Shown piece after piece: positions 43,140-51,043 of a stretch of 51,043 nt of DNA. The notes under the pieces were generated by a model. The model saw only the letters and a program-made list of their open reading frames with translations, ran no database searches and was not told the origin of the DNA. A program made the position numbers and the translations under genes. Every line of letters begins with the position of its first letter. Positions within the stretch are counted from its first letter, which is position 1. The DNA comes from Pseudomonas fluorescens (lineage in GTDB: Bacteria > Pseudomonadota > Gammaproteobacteria > Pseudomonadales > Pseudomonadaceae): contig NZ_JAGGOG010000022.1 in the NCBI RefSeq assembly GCF_018614655.1, positions 1-51,043 of the forward strand. Reading direction: 5' to 3'.

Positions 43140-44354
43140 GTGAGAATCCTGTGGATTGTTCCCTATTTGCCATGGCCAATGACCAGCGGCGGCAAGACCC
43201 GGCAATACCATTTGCTGCGCACGCTGAGCGAGCGCGGGCATCGCATTACCCTGCTGGCGCAGTCGAAAACCGAGGCTGATGCGGCCGTGCACGAGGCTCT
43301 TGAGCCGCTGCTGGAGCGCCTGATCGTCGTGCCCCGTCGCCCGCTGAAACACCCCTTGACCCTGCTCGGCGGTCTGTTCGCGCCCTGGCCTTTGTTGACC
43401 ACGGTCAATGGCCTTTCGGCGCCGTTGCGCCAGCGTTTTGATGAACTGCTGAGTGAGTCCTGGGACGTCATTCAGGTTGAGCACAGCTACAGCCTGCAGC
43501 CGTACCTCAAGGCGTTGCAACAGCAATCCCGAAGCTTCGTGCTCACCGAGCACAACCTGGAATCCAGCCTGGGCGGCGCTACCTATGACCGCTTCCCGGC
43601 CTGGGCCAGCCTGTTTGTGCGTTACGATCAATGGCGCTGCGAACAATGGGAGCGCAAGGCGTTTGATGCCGCCAGCCATGTCATTGCCGTGACGCAAACC
43701 GATGCCCAAGCCATGCGCCAAGTCACTTCGACGCCGATCAGCGTAGTGGTCAACGGTGTCGACAGCCGTGGTTTTGCCGATGTGACCGCCGACCCTCAGA
43801 GCCTGCGCCTGTTGTTTGTCGGCAACTATGAATACGCGCCCAACCTCGACGCCGTACAGTGGCTGCTGGACGATATTTTTCCCCGTGTGTGGCTGCAATG
43901 CCCCACCGCCCGTCTGGCCGTCGCCGGCTACGGTTTGCCTGAAGAATGGCGCGCACGTTGGCCCGATGAGCGTATCGACTGGCTGGGATTTGTCCCTGAC
44001 TTGACGGCGCTGCAACGCCGTTGCGCAGGGTTTGTCGCGGCGCTGCGCCATGGCGGCGGGTCCAAACTCAAAGTGCTGGAAGCCATGGCCGCCGGGTTGC
44101 CTTTGGTCAGCACGGCCCAGGGTGCATCGGGACTGGCCATCCGTGCCAACCATCACTACTTGGCCGGCGAAAGCACTGAGACCTTGGCCGATGCCATCGT
44201 TCGCTTGCTGGATCAACCGGTTCTGGCCCAGCAGTTGGCTGATGCCGCACGCGACTACGCGCGCAACTTTCACGACTGGGCGGTGGCCAGTAACGAACTG
44301 GAGCAGATCTACCACGCCTTACCTACCCATCAGGAGCGTCCAGCATGCGCGTAG
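43140..44354 (+). CDS. pslH: GT4 family glycosyltransferase PslH
   Basis: A 404-residue GT-B transferase. The N-terminus reads RILWIVPYLPWPMTSGGKTR. The donor domain has LLFVGNYEYAPNLDAVQWLL, then VAALRHGGGSKLKVLEAMAAG with the conserved Glu pair. It fits sugar transferases of the GT4 family working on the cytoplasmic face. GTG 43140 is chosen because GGAG lies 9 nt upstream; the longer frame from 43053 runs into pslG. It overlaps pslI by 10 bp. The exact sugar is not known from sequence. Confidence 0.9.
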   Translation: MRILWIVPYLPWPMTSGGKTRQYHLLRTLSERGHRITLLAQSKTEADAAVHEALEPLLERLIVVPRRPLKHPLTLLGGLFAPWPLLTTVNGLSAPLRQRFDELLSESWDVIQVEHSYSLQPYLKALQQQSRSFVLTEHNLESSLGGATYDRFPAWASLFVRYDQWRCEQWERKAFDAASHVIAVTQTDAQAMRQVTSTPISVVVNGVDSRGFADVTADPQSLRLLFVGNYEYAPNLDAVQWLLDDIFPRVWLQCPTARLAVAGYGLPEEWRARWPDERIDWLGFVPDLTALQRRCAGFVAALRHGGGSKLKVLEAMAAGLPLVSTAQGASGLAIRANHHYLAGESTETLADAIVRLLDQPVLAQQLADAARDYARNFHDWAVASNELEQIYHALPTHQERPACA

Positions 44355-45448
44355 CTGTGGATTACCGACCCGCCACCGTCGCGCCTTCGTCGGGGATTGC
44401 CCGTCAGGTCAAGGCTCTGGAGCAAGCGCTGCGTGAGCGTGATAACACCGAAGTGGTGCTGTTCAGCGAAGCACCGTTGGCTCACCCCCAACGTGAGACG
44501 GCGCTGTGCCCGCCCTGGCCCAGCCCTTTGGACGGTTTGCAACGGCCTCAGGTGCGACTGCGCTTCGAACGCAAATTCCTGCCGCAAGCGCTCCGTGAGC
44601 AGCGTATCGACCTGTACATCGCCACCGCTAACATGGGTTTGCCCCTGGGTCATAAACCCGCGGGCACCCGTTATGTGCTGGTGCTGCATGACCTGTTTCA
44701 ACTGACGCAGCGCAACTTCCATCGCTCGAAACTCAAGGCCCTGGCCTATCGCCTGATCGATGGCGTATCAATCGCCTGGTCAGTGTGGCGAGCCGATCGG
44801 GTGTGGTGCCCGTCGCAGTTTTCCTGCAACGAAGCGACGCGGCTATTTCCCTGGGCCCGCGCCAAGTTCCGCGTGCTGTACAACCTGGTCCCAGCGTTCA
44901 GCGAAACACCTGAGCCGCTGCCCGACGGTTTGCCAACACGCTATTGGCTGGTGGTGGGTACACGGGAGCCGCGCAAGAACATGGCGCTTTTCCTCACACA
45001 ATGGCAAGCCAGCCGCGCCAGGGACCCGAGCGTACCGGACCTGGTACTGGTGGGCCACGCCAGCGACGTGCCTGACACACTGGGCGGGTTGGCTGGCCTG
45101 CATTGGCGCAGCGGCTTGTCCGATGGTCAACTGCAGGCGCTCTACCGGCACGCCGCCTGCCTGTGGCAGCCTTCGTATGCCGAGGGCTTCGGCCTGCCAG
45201 TGGTGGAAGCGCTAAGTGTCGGCACGCCGGTGGCGGTCGCCAGGGGATCGGCCCTGGACGAAGTCGCACCGCCCGACGCTGCGCGTTTTGATCCACACAA
45301 TGGTGCACAATTACAGGCCCTCATGTTGTCGTTGGCCAACCCTGTGGGCACCCTCGACCCCGAATCGCAACGCGCATGGGCCAGGCAGTTTGCCGAACCG
45401 GCTTATCGCCTGAATCTGGACACTTTGCTCAAGGAATTGACCCCCTGA
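44345..45448 (+). CDS. pslI: GT4 family glycosyltransferase PslI
   Basis: A 367-residue GT-B transferase, shorter than PslF and PslH. The N-terminal part has VDYRPATVAPSSGIARQVKA and LVLHDLFQLTQRNFH. The donor-binding half has YWLVVGTREPRKNM and PSYAEGFGLPVVEALSVGTP with the typical E-x7-E pattern. AGGAG precedes ATG 44345, inside the end of pslH. Its stop overlaps the pslJ start (TGATG). It probably adds one residue to the Psl repeat. Confidence 0.9.
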   Translation: MRVAVDYRPATVAPSSGIARQVKALEQALRERDNTEVVLFSEAPLAHPQRETALCPPWPSPLDGLQRPQVRLRFERKFLPQALREQRIDLYIATANMGLPLGHKPAGTRYVLVLHDLFQLTQRNFHRSKLKALAYRLIDGVSIAWSVWRADRVWCPSQFSCNEATRLFPWARAKFRVLYNLVPAFSETPEPLPDGLPTRYWLVVGTREPRKNMALFLTQWQASRARDPSVPDLVLVGHASDVPDTLGGLAGLHWRSGLSDGQLQALYRHAACLWQPSYAEGFGLPVVEALSVGTPVAVARGSALDEVAPPDAARFDPHNGAQLQALMLSLANPVGTLDPESQRAWARQFAEPAYRLNLDTLLKELTP

Positions 45449-46845
45449 TGCTGCCAGGAAAACTCATCAGTCTGATCCTGGGCCTGATCTTCGGCGCATT
45501 GCTGCTGGCACTGCCGCCAATAAAGGTCTTGATGGTCGTGGTTGGCCTCGGCGTGGCATTGACGCTGATCCGCAAGCCACTGTGGGGCTTGCTGATTTTT
45601 GCGGTATTTGCCACCAGCATTCCCTACACCACCCTGGAGCTGGGGGTCCGTACCACCATCAGCGAGGCGGTGCTGGGGCTGACCTGGGTCGGTGTGTTCT
45701 GGCAATCGTTCATCGGTAAGACCCGCGGTTTTCTGCTGTGGCGCCCCACCGAACGCGCCCTGGCGTGGTTGATGCTGTTCAGCACGATTCCGTTTATCTG
45801 GGGCATGATCATCATCCACGCCGAGGGCAGCGGGCCAGTCAACTGGGTGCGCTGGCTGATGAACCTGTCACTGCTGTTTATCGTGCCGCTGCTGCTGCGC
45901 ACCGATGCCGACCGCGACAAGGTGGTGGTCGCCCTGCTGCTGGGCAACCTGGCGATGCTGCTGCTGTCGATCTTTATGTTCCTCAAGACGCGCAATGCGA
46001 TGTCGATGATCCAGATTCTCACTGACCTCAAGTACGCCCACCCAGAGGCGGTGAAAGACATCTTCTCGGCTAACTACCAGCGTATGGCATCGCCCTGGGT
46101 TCACCCGAACTTGACGGGGGGTGTACTGGTGCTGTTTATCCCGTTGGCGCTGTTCTATGGCTGGACCCGCGCCGGCTGGCGTCGGGCGCTGGGACTTACG
46201 GTAGCCGTGCTGGGCTGCGCCGGACTGCTGCTGAGTATTTCCCGTGGGGCGATTGTCGCGCTGGTGCTGATTCTGTTCTGGCTCACCTACAAACGCGTCC
46301 CTCACAGTGGGCGAATCATCGGTATAGGTGTGGCCTTTGTGGTGGCGCTTGTATTGTTTTACCCGCCGCTGCAAGAGCGTTTGCTGACCACGTTCTCAAC
46401 CACCAACGCCAGTACCGAGATCCGCTTTGACGAATACGCCAAATTCCCTGAAGTGATGGCACGCTACCCCTTGGGCATCGGCTTCAAGGTAGACCCGCCG
46501 GTACCGGGAACGGGCCTGCTGGGTATTTCCAATCTGTGGTTGAACTTCATTTACAAGATCGGTATTCCGGGTTTGCTGCTGTTTGTCACCGTCACTGTAT
46601 TGTGGTGGCGCGAAGTGCGGCCACACGGCCCTGTGCGCAAGGTCACCGCAGAAAATGCACTGTGGCTGGGTTGCGTATGCGGCGTGATGGCAGCACTGCT
46701 GACCGGGATATTCGACCACTATTTCAGTTTCACCTTTGTACTGATCGCACTGTTTTGGCTGTTGATGGGCATCAGCCTGCAACAAGTTCGCCTGCGCCCT
46801 ACCCTAACCGCCGACGGTCCAGCGCCCAAGGATAACCAACCATGA
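45448..46845 (+). CDS. pslJ: O-antigen ligase/polymerase-like membrane protein PslJ
   Basis: A 465-residue polytopic inner-membrane protein with about ten to twelve hydrophobic helices. A large periplasmic loop lies around residues 195-230 (RMASPWVHPNLTGGVLVLF), with the typical LLLSISRGAIVALVLI segment after it. This is the Wzy/WaaL fold, so PslJ probably polymerises lipid-linked repeat units on the periplasmic side. The start is ATG 45448 at the pslI stop, and the frame upstream of it is not used. The downstream acyltransferase gene overlaps by 4 bp. Confidence 0.9.
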   Translation: MLPGKLISLILGLIFGALLLALPPIKVLMVVVGLGVALTLIRKPLWGLLIFAVFATSIPYTTLELGVRTTISEAVLGLTWVGVFWQSFIGKTRGFLLWRPTERALAWLMLFSTIPFIWGMIIIHAEGSGPVNWVRWLMNLSLLFIVPLLLRTDADRDKVVVALLLGNLAMLLLSIFMFLKTRNAMSMIQILTDLKYAHPEAVKDIFSANYQRMASPWVHPNLTGGVLVLFIPLALFYGWTRAGWRRALGLTVAVLGCAGLLLSISRGAIVALVLILFWLTYKRVPHSGRIIGIGVAFVVALVLFYPPLQERLLTTFSTTNASTEIRFDEYAKFPEVMARYPLGIGFKVDPPVPGTGLLGISNLWLNFIYKIGIPGLLLFVTVTVLWWREVRPHGPVRKVTAENALWLGCVCGVMAALLTGIFDHYFSFTFVLIALFWLLMGISLQQVRLRPTLTADGPAPKDNQP

Positions 46846-47663
46846 AGCACCGGATTCTGCACTCCACTGATCTGCCCGACAGGCTGCCCGGCTTGGCCAA
46901 CGAAATGGGTGTAAGCCTGGAAGACTTGCAACAGGCCCTGGCCTGGAGCCTGACCAACGAAGTGATTTTCGAAGAGGGCGCAGGCGAGGGAAAACGCTTC
47001 TGGATAAGCTCCATCGACATCGAAAAGCGCATCGAGCAACCCGTTGCACGCCAGCTGTACCATCGTTTGAAACAGGACATTCCATCGGACCTGGTGCCGA
47101 TGTACGGCAAAAACTGGATCACCCTCAAGGATCGCTGGCGCAACGCCTGGGATATGGCTTACAACATCTTGATCAACAAGATCCCCAGCCATCACGTGCG
47201 CCTGGCCTGGTTACGTCTTGGCGGCGCAAAAATCGGTAAAGGCTCAAGCCTGTGGCGCAACACCGAAGTGCTGGGCATGCATAACCTGATCATCGGCGAG
47301 GACTCAGTAGTCGGCTGGCACTGCGTGGTGGATGCCCGCGCCGGCCTGGTGATCGGCGACCACGTGGCGATTGCTTCCCACGTACTGATCATCGCCGGCA
47401 GCCATGACTTGCAGGCACCGGAGTTCTGGTCGATTTCCGGGCCGATTTACATTGAGGATTATGTGTGGATTGGCACCCGTGCGCTGATTGGCTTCGGCAC
47501 ACGGCTGGGGCGCGGCTCAGTGGTCACGGCCAATACGGTGATCGGCAAAAACGTCGCCCCTTACAAAATTGTTGGCGGCAGTGGTGCCAAGACCATGGGC
47601 GAGCGTACTCACGACCTGACTTATAAGGTGGGTGGCAAGGGCCTGTTCACCCTGTTTCATTAA
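46842..47663 (+). CDS. Hexapeptide-repeat acyltransferase in the psl operon
   Basis: A 273-residue left-handed beta-helix acyltransferase of the WcaF/NodL type. The N-terminal 130 residues are helical and of unknown role. The hexapeptide coils run from about LGGAKIGKGSSLWRNTEV to TRLGRGSVVTANTVIGKNVAPYKIVGG. The likely catalytic histidine is in IIAGSHDLQAPEF near residue 188. It would O-acetylate a sugar of the repeat unit on the cytoplasmic side. P. aeruginosa has an integral-membrane acyltransferase gene, pslL, after pslK, and I know of no gene like this between its pslJ and pslK. Overlaps of 4 bp and 1 bp with its neighbours show it belongs to the operon. Confidence 0.87.
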   Translation: MKHRILHSTDLPDRLPGLANEMGVSLEDLQQALAWSLTNEVIFEEGAGEGKRFWISSIDIEKRIEQPVARQLYHRLKQDIPSDLVPMYGKNWITLKDRWRNAWDMAYNILINKIPSHHVRLAWLRLGGAKIGKGSSLWRNTEVLGMHNLIIGEDSVVGWHCVVDARAGLVIGDHVAIASHVLIIAGSHDLQAPEFWSISGPIYIEDYVWIGTRALIGFGTRLGRGSVVTANTVIGKNVAPYKIVGGSGAKTMGERTHDLTYKVGGKGLFTLFH

Positions 47664-49078
47664 TGTTTGGCAGCACGCTGTGGCTGACCGTGGCGACACT
47701 CGCCGGACTGGTGGCCGGCTTTGCTCGTGAATGGCTGCTGGTGGCGGCGTGGGGCGCGGGCAGTCGCAGCGACGGGTTTCTGGTCGCCGTATTTCTGCCC
47801 GAAGCGCTGCGCATGACCCTTGCCGCAGGCCTGCTCGCGGCGGCGGCCCTACCCCTTTATCAACAACGCGACCCACAACGCCAACACGCGTGGTTGGCCA
47901 GCCTGTCGCCGCGCTTGCTGGGCGTGGGCCTGGCGCTCTATGCGCTGCTGGTACTGGGCGCGCCGCTGTGGGTGCGGCTGATCGGTCCGGGCCTGGATGC
48001 CGCCACCCACGCCCAGGCCACTGAAAACCTGCGCTGGCTCGCCGCATGCGCGCCGGGGCTGGTGATGCACGGCTTGTTCAGTATTCCGTTGCAGGCTCGC
48101 CAGCGCTTTGTGCTGCCGGGCCTGGGTTCGCTGTTGTTCAACCTGCCGCCAGTGCTGTACCTGTTTATCCGTGGGACCTCCAGCGACAGCGCCGAACTGG
48201 CGATGAGCTTCTTTGCCGGCAGCGTACTGATGTGCCTGCCGTTGCTGGTGCCGGCCTGGTCCTTCGGCTGGCGTCCCTGGCAGGTCAAGGGCGATGCCTC
48301 GGCCGGGCGCGAATTGCTCGCACGCATCGGCCCGTTATTGGCCAGTAACGTCGCCAGCCAGGGCCTGGCATTGCTCGAACGGCTAATCGCCAGTTACTTG
48401 GGAGAAGGTGCGGTCACCTGGGTCAATTTGGCACGCAAACTGATCAACTTGCCGTTGATTGCGCTGATGAGCCTCAACCAAGTCCTGCTGGGCTTGATGA
48501 GTGGCGAGCAAGGTCATCAACGCCTGGCCCTGCTGCGCCGAGGCCTGGACGCCGCCACTCTGCTGAGCCTGCCTGCGGCTCTCGGCCTGATCGGCGCCAG
48601 CCCGGTGTTGATTCATCTGCTGATGCCGGCGCAAAGTGCCGACGGCCCCCTGCCCGCACTGCTCAGCTGGTTTGCCACACCGTTGGTATTCGGCGCCTGG
48701 AACGCCATGCTCGCGCGCTACGCCTACGCCAGCGGTGACACACGACTGCCCCTGCGGTGCGAACTGCTGGGCAGCGTGATCAACGCCGCGCTGTTGGTGC
48801 TGTTGCCGTTCTTTTTTGGCCTGCCGGGTATCGCCCTCGCAGCGTTGGGCGGCGTCATCGTCACCAACCTGCTGCTGATGCAACGCCAACAGTTGCTTGG
48901 GCAACTGGGCTGGCCATTGCAATGGGGGCTGAGCGTGGTATTGCTGGGCTTCGCAGCACTGGTACTGCACCCGCTGCACAATGATGGCTGGCAGCTGGGC
49001 TTGAGCAGCTTGGCTGGCGCGCTGGTGTTGGGGGGATTGGCGTGGTGGCTCAAGCCGTGGAAACAGCAGGGTCTGTAA
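47663..49078 (+). CDS. pslK: MurJ/MviN-like lipid-linked oligosaccharide flippase PslK
   Basis: A 471-residue integral-membrane protein of the MOP superfamily with about 14 helices. The N-terminus has GLVAGFAREWLLVAAWGAGS and FLVAVFLPEALRMTLAAG, as in MurJ-type flippases. Basic residues lie along the early helices. It would move the finished lipid-linked Psl repeat across the inner membrane to PslJ. ATG 47663 overlaps the stop of the acyltransferase gene. It is the last gene of the psl operon and is followed by a strong hairpin. Confidence 0.9.
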   Translation: MFGSTLWLTVATLAGLVAGFAREWLLVAAWGAGSRSDGFLVAVFLPEALRMTLAAGLLAAAALPLYQQRDPQRQHAWLASLSPRLLGVGLALYALLVLGAPLWVRLIGPGLDAATHAQATENLRWLAACAPGLVMHGLFSIPLQARQRFVLPGLGSLLFNLPPVLYLFIRGTSSDSAELAMSFFAGSVLMCLPLLVPAWSFGWRPWQVKGDASAGRELLARIGPLLASNVASQGLALLERLIASYLGEGAVTWVNLARKLINLPLIALMSLNQVLLGLMSGEQGHQRLALLRRGLDAATLLSLPAALGLIGASPVLIHLLMPAQSADGPLPALLSWFATPLVFGAWNAMLARYAYASGDTRLPLRCELLGSVINAALLVLLPFFFGLPGIALAALGGVIVTNLLLMQRQQLLGQLGWPLQWGLSVVLLGFAALVLHPLHNDGWQLGLSSLAGALVLGGLAWWLKPWKQQGL

Positions 49079-49114
49079 ACCCAGTGGTTACCGCTGGTGC
49101 TGCAAGGGCACTTC

Positions 49115-49142
49115 TACAGGAGCCGGCAAGCCGGCTCCTGTA
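49115..49142. terminator. Perfect palindrome between pslK and the DUF4174 gene
   Basis: ACAGGAGCCGGC, a 2-nt AA loop, and GCCGGCTCCTGT form a perfect stem (13 bp including the flanking T-A pair). It lies between two convergent genes, so it probably ends transcripts from both sides. No long T run follows on either strand, so it could also be a REP unit; the sequence is like the caggagccggc motifs of Pseudomonas repeats. Confidence 0.6.
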
Positions 49143-49147
49143 CGGGT

Positions 49148-49699
49148 TCAATCATCCAGTTGTTGAGGAGCAGACTGCTTGGTTGCCTTGCCCGCTTTGG
49201 CCGCGCCCTTGCTGGGGGCAGGCTCTGGCACGACAGGTGCTGCTGCTTCTTTTTCGGCCGTCGGCATCGTGTCGACAGCACCAAAGAATTCCGCCAGATC
49301 AAGCGTATCCGGCGGTACGGTCTTCTCGATTTTCTTCTCGCCGTCCTTGCCCACCAGAATAACTTTGGTACCCGCGCTGGCCCCCAGTTTGAGCGAGCGG
49401 ATCAGTGCGTTGGTGTCCTGGGCGCCCAAGTCCTTGCCATCACGCTGGCCCACAGTGCCGATACTGGTGTAGTTCACGGTGTAGAGCACCATGTTGCGCT
49501 CGGCGAATTTTTGCTTGTTGTCAGCCTTTTCAAGGTCTTCCTTGAGTTTGACCTGTGTCGGATCGATGGAACTGGGCGCAATGACAATCAGCGGGCGAAA
49601 TTTACCTTGATCCTGTTCCAGCGGACCTCGGTTGTCGGCGGCCAACAGCGGCCCCGTAAAAACCACCAAGGTAGCCAGGGTCAGCGACCGGATGAACAT
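49148..49699 (-). CDS. Secreted DUF4174 protein
   Basis: A 183-residue protein with a signal peptide (FIRSLTLATLVVFTG, cut after PLLA). The mature part has the DUF4174 pattern: KFRPLIVIAPSSIDP, MVLYTVNYTSIGTVGQRDG, and KVILVGKDGEKKIEKT. The fold recalls a thioredoxin-like strand order, but no active-site cysteines are seen. The Pro/Ala/Lys-rich tail is probably disordered. Start ATG 49699 has a perfect AAGGAGG site; the longer frame to 49762 has none. Function is unknown. It faces pslK across the palindrome and need not be part of Psl. Confidence 0.85.
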   Translation of the reverse strand: MFIRSLTLATLVVFTGPLLAADNRGPLEQDQGKFRPLIVIAPSSIDPTQVKLKEDLEKADNKQKFAERNMVLYTVNYTSIGTVGQRDGKDLGAQDTNALIRSLKLGASAGTKVILVGKDGEKKIEKTVPPDTLDLAEFFGAVDTMPTAEKEAAAPVVPEPAPSKGAAKAGKATKQSAPQQLDD

Positions 49700-49830
49700 G
49701 CGCACCTCCTTTGAATTCCATGCAAGGTTTTTGAGTTTCATGTCTGCGACAGTCAAATTCAAGGATGATTCCTACGAGGCTTTCAGAAAGCGTAGGCCAG
49801 GATGCCCGCGACGCAAGGGGCTGAGGCACG

Positions 49831-50073
49831 TCAGGGCTCATTGTTTCTTTTGATTGCACAGGCCCAGGCGGCCAGTTTTGCGCAGGCATCCATGGCGATC
49901 TGCTCGTCCGTTTTATTATCGAAGTGCCGCTCCACGGCGTCACCGGCAATCAGTCCTCCAATCAATGGCGTGCCCAAGGCGTCAGTCAGGTCCAACCACT
50001 CCCCCCAATTGGGCGGGTCGTCGCACCAATGAGTAACATGCCAGGCAACAGGCAGCGAAATTTCCATGATCAT
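49831..50073 (-). CDS. Small conserved-looking protein next to GST
   Basis: An 80-residue protein that starts 2 nt from the GST stop on the same strand, with ATG 50073 or 50067 as start and GGTGA upstream. It is soluble and acidic in the middle: HWCDDPPNWGEWLDLTDALG, then HFDNKTDEQIAMDACAKLA. I do not recognise the family. The long frame upstream of it to 50484 is only the antisense-like shadow of GST in another frame. Coupled translation with GST is likely. Composition and codon use look real, but this is not proven. Confidence 0.55.
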   Translation of the reverse strand: MIMEISLPVAWHVTHWCDDPPNWGEWLDLTDALGTPLIGGLIAGDAVERHFDNKTDEQIAMDACAKLAAWACAIKRNNEP

Positions 50074-50074
50074 T

Positions 50075-50701
50075 TCACCCCCTCTGCGGCCAATGCCGCG
50101 CAAACACCGGCGCCACACTTGATTCAGCATCCACTCGCGCCAGAATCCGGGCAAATTCAAACCGTGATTGTTGCAATGCATCCCGACCACCCGACCAGCG
50201 AGAAACGGCCGCCGCCATGATACCCAAGGCGTTCGGGTCGCCACATGCGCTGAATAGTTGCCCGGCAAACTGATCGGCAAATACCTCCCAGGCCAGATGC
50301 AGACGTCGACGCGCCCCGCTGACCAACTGCGCCTGCAACCCGTTGTCATCGCTGTCCAGCCAACGTTGCGGATAGTCGATGATGCCAATTGCCGAGTAAC
50401 AGTTGGCGGCGATATACACCAGCCCTCGAATGACTTGGGCGGGGTCTGCGGGCAACAGGCTTGAGGCGGGAAACGCCAGGCCAAGGTGAATCAGTATCGC
50501 GGCGCTTTCCGTCAGCACACTGCCATCGGGCAATTGCAGGGTGGGAATCTGCTTGAGCGGATTAATCCTGGCCAGGGCCTCGCTACCCACGCTGTCTTCC
50601 CAGGAACAGGCATCGACCTGCCGCCACGCTACGCCGCAGCGTTGCAAGGCGATTTCGATCATGCACGAGCCGGTGCCTTGGGTTCCGTAGAGGGTGTACA
50701 C
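50075..50701 (-). CDS. Glutathione S-transferase family protein
   Basis: A 208-residue GST. The thioredoxin-like N-terminal domain has YTLYGTQGTGSCMIEIAL with Ser at the usual active-site position, then the cis-Pro region INPLKQIPTLQLPDGSVLTES, where ES binds glutathione. The C-terminal helical domain follows from about residue 85. The start is GTG 50701, with AGGAGG about 10 nt upstream. It probably conjugates or reduces small electrophiles in the cytoplasm; the class is not clear. The small gene downstream abuts its stop. Confidence 0.87.
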   Translation of the reverse strand: MYTLYGTQGTGSCMIEIALQRCGVAWRQVDACSWEDSVGSEALARINPLKQIPTLQLPDGSVLTESAAILIHLGLAFPASSLLPADPAQVIRGLVYIAANCYSAIGIIDYPQRWLDSDDNGLQAQLVSGARRRLHLAWEVFADQFAGQLFSACGDPNALGIMAAAVSRWSGGRDALQQSRFEFARILARVDAESSVAPVFARHWPQRG

Positions 50702-50771
50702 GGTATTGAGCCTCCTGGCAGATAGTCGAGGTGTTAGGCTAGGACGTTCAATCGCTTAACGGAAGCCCAAC

Positions 50772-51002
50772 ATGCACAGCAAACAAGTCATTATCGAAGA
50801 CTGGAACGGCGACGGCGCCATCCGCCTTCCGGATGAAACCTTGCAGGAACTGGGTCTGGATGTGGGCGATACGCTGTATATCGTCGAGACCTACATTGGC
50901 AACCAGAAGAGCTTTGTGCTGTCGACCACGCCGAAGATTGCGGACCGGATGGATGAGTTGGTGGAGGAGCTGAGCCATGAAGCCGGGACAGCCTTGCGCT
51001 GA
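50772..51002 (+). CDS. AbrB/MazE-like small protein, antitoxin candidate
   Basis: A 76-residue protein with the swapped-hairpin AbrB pattern in IRLPDETLQELGLDVGDTLYIVE. The C-terminal tail (MDELVEELSHEAGTALR) is helical and acidic, as in antitoxins that wrap a toxin. A toxin gene would be expected next to it, but only 41 bp of sequence remain, so none can be seen. It may also be a lone regulator. The ribosome site GGAAG lies 8 nt before ATG 50772. Confidence 0.7.
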   Translation: MHSKQVIIEDWNGDGAIRLPDETLQELGLDVGDTLYIVETYIGNQKSFVLSTTPKIADRMDELVEELSHEAGTALR

Positions 51003-51043
51003 CTCTGGCTTAACCCCCGTGGTAGCTGTCGAGCGCAAGCGAG

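Noticed and set aside
49831..50484. 217-codon reading of the frame downstream of GST
   Set aside because: Only the last 80 codons look like protein; the rest is another frame of GST. The start was moved to 50073.

Overview
The window is typical fluorescent-Pseudomonas chromosome (P. fluorescens group). The evidence is high GC, dense genes, two pyoverdine-type peptide synthetases whose N-termini look like PvdI/J and PvdD, a near-complete psl exopolysaccharide operon in P. aeruginosa gene order, an inhA-type isonitrile hydratase gene and a Pseudomonas-style palindromic repeat. I saw no rRNA, tRNA, CRISPR array, prophage or insertion sequence.

Layout. (1) 1-517: a leftward hypothetical gene cut by the window edge. 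(2) 682-21245: a leftward siderophore block with two giant NRPS genes, 3666 and 2841 aa, separated by 13 bp, then a small HSL-type esterase. Domain order is C-A-T / C-A-T-E / C-A-T for the first and C-A-T-E / C-A-T-TE for the second. Adenylation pockets read by eye suggest Asp, D-basic (Lys-like), hydroxyornithine, D-Asp, hydroxyornithine. A PvdS-type promoter lies just upstream at about 21300-21326. The chromophore synthetase PvdL, the tailoring enzymes, the transporters and the receptor are not in the window. (3) 21475-22079: a HicAB toxin-antitoxin pair with a palindromic operator over its promoter. (4) 22080-28341: leftward transport block with a lone MFS carrier, then an OMF / HlyD / DHA2-MFS tripartite efflux operon behind an AraC regulator. 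(5) 28342-28824: noncoding gap with a REP-like palindromic repeat. (6) 28825-33346: a GH15 glycosidase, an epoxide-hydrolase-like alpha/beta hydrolase, a GlxA-type regulator and a divergent isonitrile hydratase. (7) 33347-33934: a 588-bp leader region with several hairpins. (8) 33935-49078: a 12-gene psl operon, pslA to pslK, with an extra hexapeptide acyltransferase between pslJ and pslK. It ends at a perfect 13-bp-stem hairpin. (9) 49148-51043: a DUF4174 secreted protein, a GST with a small overlapping gene, and an AbrB/MazE-like protein.

How the genes work together. The NRPS pair is read as the peptide-chain part of a pyoverdine assembly line, receiving a chain from an enzyme encoded elsewhere and releasing it through the C-terminal TE. 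The psl block is a self-contained Wzx/Wzy-style pathway: PslA primes the lipid carrier, PslB makes GDP-mannose, PslC/F/H/I add sugars, PslK flips, PslJ polymerises, PslE/PslD control length and export, and PslG is the periplasmic glycosidase. The inserted acyltransferase would decorate the polymer. All functional calls rest on reading motifs by eye; no database search was run.
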